Source of the DNA: Lophium mytilinum
Taxonomy: Eukaryota > Ascomycota > Dothideomycetes > Mytilinidiales > Mytilinidiaceae
DNA length: 64,000 nucleotides
NCBI GenBank assembly: GCA_010093605.1
Contig: MU004191.1
Location: 1,481,832-1,545,831, forward strand
Direction of reading: 5' to 3'
Part shown: one piece after another, positions 42,273-52,331 of the stretch
Layout: each line of letters starts with the position of its first letter
Numbering within the stretch: position 1 is the stretch's first letter
Notes under the pieces: model-generated
The model's database searches: none
What the model was told of the DNA's origin: nothing
What the model saw: only the letters and a program-made list of their open reading frames with translations
Program-made: the position numbers and the translations under genes

Positions 42273-45200
42273 ATGAACGCAACCGAAGACGACGATATTG
42301 TTCTTCAGAAGGCTGCATCGACGCTTTTGTTAGATCTGCAAGCCTTGATAAATCGAGTCTTGCGGAAAGAGAATGGCGCCGTTCACCGCCGAGTCCGGGA
42401 GAGGGACCTGGATAGATTCATACCTTTGGTAAAAGACCAAAAGCAGCCAATGAATATAGACCTCACCTACTAAACAAATCCAGCTTGTTCCGTTTCAGGA
42501 AGATCCCCAGCTTCTAGATGCTCAACTCAAGCACCTCATTCCCCCACTAGTTGCTGCCTACCTGGACTACCTTCGCATCACTCCCAGGCCTGTTTTGAAA
42601 AAGAAGTTTGTTCCTCTTTCGCATGCTATCTGCAGAATTCTGAACCTTTTCTGCAACGTGCGCGGCGAAAAGGTCGTCATTGGATTCCTGAATAATGAGC
42701 CTCGATATCTTGAGCCTGTTTTGGCTGAGTTTGAGAGTGGGCTGACAGTCTCGGGCGAGGAGCTCGATGCCATTTCTCAGAAGATCATCCCATGGGAGGA
42801 GAGATACGTACTCCTGCTATGGCTATCGCATCTCATGCTAGCCCCTTTTCCTCTTGCTTCCATTTCCGCATCTCAATCGTCTGAAGAAACCTCGAAGGAG
42901 ACCGGTATCAAACTGCCTTCTGAGCTCTCTGGGGTAGTGCTGCGTGTTCTTCCAATTTGCGTCACTCATCTCAAATCTGCGTCGAAAGAACGAGGTGCCG
43001 CCGGATCTTTACTTGTCAAGCTCGTCCTGCGGCCGGATATGCAAAGGATTGGAATGCTCGATGCTCTGATTCAATGGGCTTTAGCCTCGCTCGAGTCTTT
43101 CTCAGAGGGCACATATGATATCCACCAATACCTAGGGGTTCTCTCCTTCCTGAGTGGCATAGTGGCTTCGGCCACCAACCAAGAGATTGGTCCATACCTT
43201 CAAGCTATCTACACAAAATGCCAGCTTTTCATAAGCTCAGATGCTCTCGCTTTTGTCCGGTCCTCTGCTGTTGCAAGGAAACTCGTTATAAAAACGCTCC
43301 GCAATGTTACTGTCCATTGCTTACAATCCACCGCCTCCCTGGAAGGCATCGATACCTCGACCGTTCTGGAGGAGGTCATCGACTTCTTGCTGCAGTCTCT
43401 TGCTGACGGTGACACTCCAGTGAGGTACGCTGCAAGCAAAGCGCTGAGCGTGATTACCTTGAAGCTTGATGCTGAGATGGGGAGCGAGGTCATAGAGGCC
43501 ATTCTCGGATCTCTCAACGAGAATGTTTACTGGGAAGGCTCGAAAAGGAGTCTCAGCGGGGTCAATCCCTTGAGATGGCACGGTCTGACACTGACATTAG
43601 CTCATCTACTTTACAGAAAGGCCCCTTCCACCGACCAACTCCCCGACATCCTTAACGCTCTACTCCTGGCTCTTGCTTTTGAACAGCGGTCGGCGACTGG
43701 CGGGTCGATCGGAACCAATGTTCGAGATGCCGCCTGCTTCGGTATATGGGCTTTATCCAGAAGATACTTGACCAAAGACCTTCTTGCCGTTCAGACTACG
43801 TCTATACGTGCGTCTCACCAGAACTTCCACTCATGCTCCGTCCCTCAGGTGCTAGCTATCGAATTACTGGTTGCCGCGTGCCTGGACCCGGCAGGTAACA
43901 TCCGAAGAGGCTCTTCAGCGGCTTTACAGGAGTTGATTGGGCGGCATCCTGATACTGTCCAAGAGGGGATAGCTCTCGTACAGATTGTGGACTTTCACGC
44001 TGTAGGCCTCCGGGACCGAGCCATATGCGAGGTTGGTATCAACGCCGGGCAACTGTATCCCATTTACTGGGACGCAGTCTTTGAGAATCTGCTGGAGTGG
44101 AGAGGGGTCGGATCCCTGGATACATCGTCCCGATTGTCTGCGGCGCACGCCATTGGGCTCTTGAGTCGCTACCAGCCGTCCCCTAAAGTCAATGCAATGG
44201 TGAAGAGTTTATGGCAACAGTTAGACGGACTCGCATCGAGGCAGATTGAGGAGAGACATGGACTTGTTATGTCCTTAGCCTCTACTATCAGCCAAAGCAA
44301 CACACAATCAGCAGCGCAAAGGGCATCTGTCTCTGACTCCGAGGTCAATCCACCGCCTTCGAGATCCCTAGCCGACTTGGCCGAGTTGACTCGCGTTTGG
44401 ACTATATTCGACAAAACTCTTAATCTAGAAGACAAGGCTTTTACCTCGCCGGCAATGCGACCAGAGCTCACGGCTTCCGCCACTTGCAACCTTCTTGGTG
44501 CGCTGGCTTCCATATCAGGGCAATTCATCGGCTCGAACGAGACCATACATCCCCCTAGCAAGGATTTGGTCCGCCTGCTCGACTTATGCCTTGGCCGTAC
44601 TGAGGATAGCGTTCTCCAAGCTATCCCCCTTACCGTCATCCACGCCTTCCAAGTCCTCCACGCCAAAGCCTCCTCAACAGCCTCAACTGTCATCTCCTCA
44701 TGGATAGAGTACCTCGAGCAAGAAGACTCCTACGCCAGCCGACGAGGCTCCGGCTTTGCAATCGCTCTCGGCGCCGCCTACTCCCGCCTCTCTGACCTCT
44801 CATCGGCCGACCTCAATTCCTACGAACAGCGTATCATCAACGTCCTAACCTTCAGGTGCACCGGCGCCGTCGACATACCCGCCCGCACCTCCGCGCTCCA
44901 AAGCCTCGGCACCCTACTCCAAGAAGCCTCTACCCGCCTCACGCGATCCTCGCACACCAACCCATCCTCCCTTCTACCGCCGAGCTCAAAATCCAAGATC
45001 ACGAAAGCCCTCAACACCGCCCTAAACGACTACACCATCACCGAGCGCGGCGACGTCGGCGCCCTCGTCCGCATCGAAGCCATCGCCGCCACCGAGATCG
45101 CATGGCGCACCAGCCTCCTGAAAGGCAGCGATGGCGAGCACGAGCTCCATGCCGCCGTACTACGCCTGTCCGTCGAGCGCCTTGATAAAATGCGCGTTCG

Positions 45201-46043
45201 CGCCGCGCACTGCCTCGAAGTCGGGAACCAAGAACACTTCGAGGCCGCGATTAGCGGTGCTACGGACGGCGTGTCCTCGTATGCCTACTTCGCTGAGACG
45301 CTCAAGGTTTTTAGCCTCCGCAACCCGGAGTGGCTGAAGCGAGCGGTGATGGAGGGATATGTGAGCTCGGCGGGGATGGGGTCGGAGAGTGTGGTGCAGA
45401 ACTCGCGGATGGCGTTGGTGGATGCGATGGAGGGGCTTGCTGTGGACAAGATAGGCGGCGAGGAAGGGGGAGGGGATGAGCGAGGCTGCTCGCTACTTGA
45501 TGTCATGGATATCTTGATGGAGTTGCTGAGGGGGACCCTGGCGAACGATCGGATTTTGATTCCATTGATGGAGGTTGTGGCGTTCTTGTTTGATGCGGGT
45601 GTTGTGCAGAGGTTGGAGGAGACGGGGTTCAAGTGAGTGTTCTCTTCCTACTTACGAGTGTTATGCCGGTTTGCTGACGTAGATTACAGCTATCGGTCTC
45701 TCCTCTCTCTAACCCAAAAGGCCCACTACAAGTCCACAAATATCCACAAGCTGCATATCGCGCTGGATGTGTATAGAGGTCTAGCGGAAATTGACAGCAC
45801 GAGGAAAGACGTACTCCTCAAGGTAGCGAGCATGCTGCTGCATCCATTTCCTAAGGTACGACTACCTCCATGTTGACCATAATTGAATATGCACGCTAAT
45901 TGGAGTAGATTCGTAGTAGTGCAGCAGACACCCTGTGGATATTGACGAGCGATGAGGACCTTAAGCTTCATGATTGGGCTCAACCGCCAAAGAATCTCAA
46001 GCCGGCTGTGGTTTCTTTGAAGAAGAAACTAGGTGGGACTTAG
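42273..46043 (+). CDS. TBCD: Tubulin-folding cofactor D (TBCD / Alp1 / Cin1)
   Basis: Four exons, 42273-42428, 42484-45632, 45690-45855 and 45909-46043, give 1201 residues. Intron 1 has a perfect ACTAAAC-type branch site. The protein is all-helical HEAT-repeat type. Family marks include DRFIPLLVPFQEDPQLLD (N-terminus), WEERYVLLLWLSHLMLAPFPL (about 120), ASKALSVI, RDAACFGIWALSRRY, NIRRGSSAALQELIGRHP, and YRSLLSLTQKAHYKSTN near the end. Cofactor D binds beta-tubulin and, with cofactors C and E, assembles the alpha/beta heterodimer. The length matches the family (about 1200). The last third changes from C-rich to G-rich codons. Confidence 0.95.
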
Positions 46044-46861
46044 TAGAATGATGCAAGGGTATACCAGGATGCATTTCTGAGGGAATACTTATGACTTAGA
46101 CTCTTCGTAACCCTGAAACTTGTGAATTCTTAACTCATACTGATTCTGAACGACAAGGACTTGATATTTCTTTGCTCTTCTACGATAACTTTTAAATGGA
46201 GCCCAGATTGACGATATGCACCGCCCGGATGTGTAACCCGAAAGTAAGGGAGCTCGCGAAGCCTCCAATGGAGCTGAATCCCACTTGGGTTCACCTAAAC
46301 AGTGGTACCATTCATTTTACCCGTGAGCCACTCCATACGATCTCAACCCCGGCCGAAGGATTCAGCCGGCTGAAACGGCGAGCCAGAGACAGCAATTATA
46401 CCTTTACTTTCAATTTAACACCTACCTTGAGATCAATTAGGAAACTCTGCGACCGTGCAAAGTTTTCTTTGCTTTTGCTCGCCGGTTCAATCTGTCTCCT
46501 CTTGTTTCCATACCCATCACAAGTTCGCGAACCAACCCAAAACCATAAGTATAGGACCAAGTGGATCTCTCATTAGCTCAAGCATCTCCCCTTGACACTT
46601 CTGGCCCATGGGCCCGTCCGTCCGATACGCAGCAATATTCTACCGGCCGTCATCATCATCTCTCCGGCTCATAAATAACCAGATAGTGTCCCCGCTCTCG
46701 TTACTCTATCACTCGAATTTAATCTCGACCACTAACGCAACCTCCCCGAATCACTAAATACAAGTCCCGCCATGGTCTCTTCCACCTCTGCTCGCTTGAG
46801 CTCTCACAATCACATACGTTTCCCCCGTAACTTTTCCTCCTGACAAACATCGTTCGCCAAA
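46044..46861. other. Intergenic, promoter of the CE3 gene
   Basis: 818 bp between TBCD and the secreted esterase gene. ATAAATAA at 46671 is a TATA-like candidate about 190 bp before the esterase ATG. One 126-codon frame (46196-46576) is listed separately with low confidence. Confidence 0.4.
46196..46576 (+). CDS. Hypothetical 126-residue open frame with one hydrophobic segment
   Basis: ATG-started and intronless. One hydrophobic segment (FSLLLLAGSICLLLFPY) near the C-terminus. No domain or homologue is recognised. It may be chance. Confidence 0.18.
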   Translation: MEPRLTICTARMCNPKVRELAKPPMELNPTWVHLNSGTIHFTREPLHTISTPAEGFSRLKRRARDSNYTFTFNLTPTLRSIRKLCDRAKFSLLLLAGSICLLLFPYPSQVREPTQNHKYRTKWISH

Positions 46862-47596
46862 ATGGTCAAACTCACCCCCCTCCTAGCCCTTTCAGCCTTC
46901 GCCTCCCACGCCCTCACCATCACTGTCAAAATAATTCCCCTTGGCGACTCCATCACCGGCTCTCCTGGCTGCTGGCGCGCCCTGCTCTGGCAACAGCTCC
47001 AGTCCGCCGGCGTCACCAACACCGACTTCGTCGGCACGCTCCCCGCACAGGGCTGTGGCTTCACCTACGACGGCGAGAACGAAGGCCATGGGGGCTACCT
47101 CGCCACAGGGATCGTGGCGAACAACCAGCTGCCCGGCTGGTTGAGTGCAACGCACCCGGACATCGTGATGATGCATCTGGGGACTAATGATGTGTGGAAC
47201 AACAAGAGCCCTGCGGAGATTACGGCGGCGTTTGGGACGTTGGTGGATCAGATGAGGGCGAGTAAGAGCGGGATGCGGATTTTGGTGAGTGATTGGATGT
47301 TTAGTGTTGGGTTTCATGGGAGCTGAGATTGGTTGCAGGTTGCGAAAATTATCCCCATGGCGCCGTCGAACTGTGCAGACTGTGGGACCCGCGTTGTGGA
47401 TCTTAATACTGCGATTGGGACGTGGGCTGTGTCGAAGAGCACGGCGGCGTCTCCGATTACTGTTGTTGATTGCTGGACGGGGTTTTCAGCGATTTCGGAT
47501 ACGGTTGATGGTGTGCATCCGAACGATAGTGGGAACGCGAAGTTGGCGAATAGCTGGTTTCAGCCATTGGTTGATAATATCAAAGCGTTGGGGTAG
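46862..47596 (+). CDS. Secreted SGNH/GDSL esterase, CE3-like
   Basis: Exons 46862-47284 and 47339-47596, with a 54-nt phase-0 intron, give 226 residues. A signal peptide is clear (MVKLTPLLALSAFASHA). SGNH blocks are in order: GDSITGS with nucleophile Ser30, GHGGY at 75-79, LGTNDVW with Asn109, and DGVHPN with Asp198 and His201. Size and spacing match carbohydrate esterase family 3 acetyl xylan esterases and related GDSL esterases, which remove acetyl groups from plant cell-wall xylan outside the cell. The substrate is inferred. The gene is C-rich at the 5' end and G-rich at the 3' end. No cellulose-binding module is present. Confidence 0.9.
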
Positions 47597-48450
47597 GATC
47601 GAAGGATTATCCAAGAAACAAAAAGAATAGGGGTGAAAGCAGCACGGTCAAAGGTTCCTGAGTGTTAGTTATGAAAATCATAGCAATATGAGCATTCCAT
47701 CTTGTTACTATCCTCAAAATTCGTAGGCAGCTAAATGCAGTGACCGTCTGTGGTTATCTGAGCGTGAAAGACGCGCCTCTGACCAACGTAGACTTAGGAA
47801 AAGACTCACAACCATATCCCACAGTAAAGGCGGGCTTCAGGCTTAGGCATAAGAACATACAACTACTCGAAAGCTACTTCTACTAGTCCGATATTACTAT
47901 AAGAAGTATCTCCGCTAGCGGTAGTTAGCTTGTCAAACGGTACTCTCATTCCACGGTACTGTTCTTTACATTGTGTTTAGACTTTTGAAAGCCTACGAGG
48001 GTACCCCATGCATTGGTAAACGAATGCACCGATGGTTTTGACAAGACACCGTACTCAGACTCTTCCAATCCTAGCATGTACCGTATATCCGGTCACTTGG
48101 ACTCTCCACCTCTTCTAGCTGCCACACATCCTGTCACTACCGCTCCATTACCACTTCCACAGTTCCACCGCGTAGTGGGGAGTGAGTATGAAGGCGCAGA
48201 GCTACTAGTTGGAGCGGCATGAGCGTAGGTGATGACGGCAAGACCGGCGATGTGTCGTAGTGATATGTATATTGAAAAATATTGTACAGGACTATGTCGT
48301 TCGTGGCATCGTCATTGATATGGTTCGCCGTTGGACCAGCTCCCGCAACGAGTCGTCCAGGGAGGGTTTACGCAGAATAGCTGAGGTCCAAGAGCATGGA
48401 AATGCCTCCAGCCATGACGATTATAAGCCAAGATAATAGCAACCTCATCG
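47597..48450. other. Convergent intergenic region, nothing recognised
   Basis: About 850 bp between the CE3 gene and PET117, which face each other. Only a 69-codon frame without family character is present. Confidence 0.45.
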
Positions 48451-48758
48451 TCATCGTTTCGCAGTGTCTGGTGCAGCCGGGCCCCCGCCGTCAGAAACAG
48501 TCTGAATCTTCCTGTATTCCTCCTCGAGAGCCTTCTGCATTTCGAAATCCAATAACCGCTCCTTCTTCACTCGCTGTTGTTCGTAGTCTCGGATGACACC
48601 AGCATGCATAGCCTATGATTATTAGGTAGGGGCATAATATCTGGCTTAAAGTGAATACTCACAGCTTTTTCGGTCTCCTGCGCACGATGGACAAAGATTA
48701 TAATGCCAATCGCAGCAAGAGAGGTAGTTGTTAATGTGAGTTTGGCAGCGCGGGACAT
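48451..48758 (-). CDS. PET117: Cytochrome c oxidase assembly protein Pet117
   Basis: Exons 48758-48663 and 48612-48451, with a 50-nt phase-0 intron, give 85 residues. The order is a short basic start (MSRAAKLTL), one membrane helix (TTSLAAIGIIIFVHRAQ), then a charged coiled region (RDYEQQRVKKERLLDFEMQK) and a polar tail. This is the layout and length of Pet117, a mitochondrial inner-membrane protein needed for complex IV assembly through heme A synthase Cox15. Divergent from VMA10 across 198 bp. Confidence 0.9.
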
Positions 48759-48956
48759 GATGAAACTGTAGGAGCGAAATTCAAAAAATTGGAATAGATG
48801 GTCGTCGCAGAATCTGGTGCATGATCGCGGGAGATTTTGACAGGTTTGGAGCTTTGACCACGCGCTCGGTCTTGGCTCCTCAGTGCTTCTTCTCGACATC
48901 CCCACAGCTAGCGATAACAGTCCAACCCTGCTCAACAACCACAACCACTCGCAAAC
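48759..48956. promoter_or_regulatory. Shared divergent promoter region, PET117 / VMA10
   Basis: A 198-bp spacer between two start codons of housekeeping genes, which must hold both promoters. Confidence 0.5.
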
Positions 48957-49569
48957 ATGGTGAGGAGTCTCAGTGTGCCTAATAGTGGGAAGAACCGCCT
49001 AACCTCCAAATAGTCTGCCCAAAACTCTGCGGGAATCCAAACGCTGCTCGATGTAAGGTTACCTACTCAGCCACACAGCTAGAAGCTCACCACGCAATCA
49101 GGCCGAACGAGAGGCACAGAAGATTGTTCAGAAATGTACATGGTGAACAAGGAACCTAGTGCACAGCTCCGTAGACTAATATGTTGCAGCCAGAGAATGT
49201 ATGCGATCATCCCCCGCACTGCTATCCACCCGCGAACCCTGACCATTTTGAGATCGGACAAAGCGAGTAAAGGACGCTCGGAGTGAGGCACAGAAAGAGA
49301 TTGAGGAGTACAGAAGTCAAAAGGAGGCCGAGTTCAAGGCGTTTGAGAAGGAGGTGCGTGCAATCAAGCACTGAGAGAAATAGCTGTTATTGGGAAACTG
49401 ACACATAGTACAGCACAGCAGCGGCAATCAGAAAGCTGAAGAGGACGCCAACAAGGAGGCCGAGGCCAAGGTGAAGGAGATTAAGGGGATTGGGAGCAAG
49501 ACTGGCTCCAAGGTGGTGGATCAGCTACTTGCAGCCGTCACGGACGTCAATCCTAAGCCACTCCGATGA
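48957..49569 (+). CDS. VMA10: Vacuolar ATPase subunit G (Vma10)
   Basis: Six exons: 48957-48959 (ATG only), 49014-49052, 49102-49135, 49190-49198 (9 nt), 49253-49353 and 49414-49569, giving 113 residues. Each join keeps frame and restores the family sequence. The 9-nt exon supplies the S-R-E before YRTKRVKDARSEA; without it the conserved block is broken. The protein is one long helix: NSAGIQTLLDAEREAQKI, EIEEYRSQKEAEFKAFEKE, HSSGNQKAEEDANKEAE. Subunit G pairs with E as a peripheral stalk of the V1 sector at the vacuole. The length matches yeast Vma10 (114). Confidence 0.92.
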
Positions 49570-50103
49570 GAGCATGTCGGACATAATAAGGACTACGGAG
49601 GACAAAACCCCAGGAGTTAGGCAACGGTAGCCCTGGGTAGAGTAGTTTCTGGAAGACTTTTGTCACCTGCCACCCATCAAGGACGGAGAATCCTTGTTGA
49701 TAGTGCTGGCGTCCCTATTTTGAATGTACAAAGATTACAACTGAACCACGAAGTGTTCTATAAAGCTATTCATAGTTTCGCAATGTTCGTAAGCTTTCAA
49801 TTGATGATTCAACAGCTATGGGAAGTCCTTTGAAGCTACGCGGGTAGCCTGGCAATATGGAGCAACAATAGGAATCAGGATAGACTAATCTTTGAGGTCT
49901 TTTGAATCTTAAAGTGAACTTGGTAAAACTAAATCTAGCCGTATTAGATTTCATTGACTATTACTATTACTATTACATGCCGTGGCGTCGGTTCTGAACT
50001 TTGCACCTGCAATTACGTCACCCAAACTTTTCGGACTCGCGACCTCAATTTCCACGCCAGCAACCCAACTTCCACACCATGCGTGATTCATACTCACTAA
50101 ATT
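49570..50103. other. Intergenic, nothing recognised
   Basis: 534 bp between VMA10 and the lipase gene, with a short ACTATT-type repeat near 49,957-49,977. Confidence 0.45.
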
Positions 50104-51741
50104 ATGTTACTTCTGCATTGGACAGCATGTCGTCATGCGATCCGAACACCAATTCTTGCGCCAGCTTCCCGAGCACTCAGCATATCCTCTCGACTCGCGA
50201 AAGACCCACGTCTTGGTGACATCGGACGCGTTATAGAGGACGAATATGCGATAGTACGAGACAATTACGGTATGTTGAATGCATTACCCCATGGAGAATA
50301 CAGAGGCTGACTTCATTCAGAAACTCCCGTACGCTCAACCTCCCTCCGCTACCACACTTCTCTAACTCTCTAGAAAAACCCCATTATCCTCGCGCATGGC
50401 CTCCTCGGCTTCAACGAACTCAAACTAGGTGGATCCATGTTACCTGGTATCCATTACTGGCGAGGAATAACGGAAGCCCTTTCTCAGAAGGGCATTGAAG
50501 TTATTACAGCGGCTGTGCCCGCCTCAGGCAGTATAGAAGCAAGGGCCGAGAAACTCGCAGAGACCATTGCGGAGAAGGCGCATGGGAAGAGTGTGAATAT
50601 AATAGCGTAAGCTCATAAAGCTGTGTCCGAGCAAAAGATGAACACTAACTTGTCGTAGGCATTCTATGGTACGGAGTATATTGAAGTCTGACATATATAC
50701 GTTACTAACAGTTATTAGGGGTACATACGACAGCTTCTTTTATGGCGAGAGATATAGAGATCTAACCAAAAAAACAGTGGACTTGATTCTCGCTACATGA
50801 TCAGCCAGCTCAAACCTCCCAATGTCCGCGTACTATCGTTGACTACCATTGCAACTCCTCACAGGGGATCTGCTTTTGCGGATTACATGTTCGACACGAT
50901 TCCGCGTACTTGCTCTACTCTGCTCTTATCTTTTGTTTTCAGCTGACCGTTCACAGCACGCGCAGTAAAGAGGATCTACAAGGCGCTTGAATACGTTGGA
51001 TTCGAAACCGGTGCCTTTTCGCAAGTACGTAAGCCCTCGATACAGATAAAAGGTTTCCTAGCAATCTGTGTATTCAAGAAACTACTCAGGGAGTATACCG
51101 ACACGACCGCTCTGAAGGATTTGCTAACTTTATTGCCACCTTAAGTTAACCCGGAGATACATGGCAGAAAGCTTCAATCCCAGAACCCCAGACGTGGATG
51201 GAATTCGGTTCGACCCCTCACACAAAAACGAGCAGACACCTTTGCTCGGTCTACTAATCGCTTTGCAGCTACTTCTCCTACGGAGCGACCCTCGAGCCGA
51301 CATTCTGGTCTATCTTTAAGCCTTCCCACAACATCATAAAGCGCATTGAAGGCGCACCTAACGATGGGCTCGTCAGGTGTGTAATCATGACAGTAAAGGA
51401 AATTCGACGGCTTACTCATATCCTATTGGTAGCGTTCCCTCTAGCCAGTGGGGTGAATACAAGGGCACTCTTGTCGGCGTAAGCCATTTGGATCTGATCA
51501 ACTGGACGAATCGAATCAAGTGGTTCTTCTGGGAGCTAACCGGAAGTAAACGAAAGTGAGAGGCTGCTTCATCTCAATGTATAACTTCGATCCTACAAGG
51601 CTGACTTTCGTGAAGCTTCAATGCAATCGCGTTCTATCTAGACATTGCAGGTAAGCTGCGTTTCACTCATTGAACACGAGACGGGCTTGGTAGGCTAATA
51701 GCGAATCATGGGTAGACATGCTGGCAAAGGAGGGCTTGTGA
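50104..51741 (+). CDS. Lipase-like alpha/beta hydrolase with 12 tiny exons
   Basis: Exons: 50104-50269, 50321-50328, 50374-50606, 50659-50668, 50719-50720, 50778-50905, 50957-51024, 51146-51207, 51269-51376, 51433-51555, 51616-51650 and 51716-51741, giving 322 residues in one frame. A basic N-terminus (ALSISSRLAKDPRL) may target mitochondria. Hydrolase marks are ETPKNPIILAHGLLGF (oxyanion region), AHSMGG with nucleophile Ser138, TTIATPHRGSAFADYM, and APNDGLV before SHLDLINWTNR (acid and histidine). It ends DMLAKEGL. The family is annotated as fungal triacylglycerol lipases; the real substrate is unknown. Exons of 8, 10 and 2 nt are required to keep the conserved sequence. The 121-nt intron 51025-51145 looks like two nested introns. 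Confidence 0.85.
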
Positions 51742-52331
51742 TTCCAATCAGTCTGCATGAGAATGAACGAGCTTCGTCCTTCGCAGGGCTGAAGCCTTCA
51801 ATCCAGCTGGACAACCCCTATACGTGCAGGAGCAACGTAAGCCTTGCTAGATTCATTCACATTTGATACGTCCCAGGAAGCTGGGGGTCAGAGCTTCCAT
51901 CCGCAGCGGCGCTTTGTGCTGCAGAGAGTGTGGCTCAGCCCGTGGCGGCACGAGTCCCTCGGAGATCAACAACTTCAGATTCCTGCCGCTGTAAATATGT
52001 AAAATCGTAGTGTAGATACTTATGAATGAAGATGTTGGTTGAATGCCATTTGATGTTCAATTTGTGTGGAGTCGCTGCTATTACTCGATTTATCTCATGA
52101 GAATTTATCTTTTATTTCGTCATAGTCGGAAGCGCCGGTGACTGGTTTGGTGAGCATTTCGCCAGCAGGAAATACTGACGCGGACAAACGGGCAGTGCAG
52201 AGTACGGAACACCTCTAGGGCTCCATCAAACACTGGCCAAGACTTCCAGATCATTTCACGACGACTACTAAAGGACGGCGTGCGATGCCTGACCGTGATC
52301 CAAGGCGGCATCTGAACGTTACGTTCGCATC
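51742..52331. other. Intergenic, nothing recognised
   Basis: 590 bp between the lipase and arrestin genes, both on the plus strand. It contains the end of one and the promoter of the other. Confidence 0.45.

Noticed and set aside
50104-51741. Reading the lipase locus as a pseudogene
   Set aside because: All twelve exon joins restore one frame and the conserved catalytic blocks, and the introns have good branch sites, so splicing explains the broken frames better than decay.
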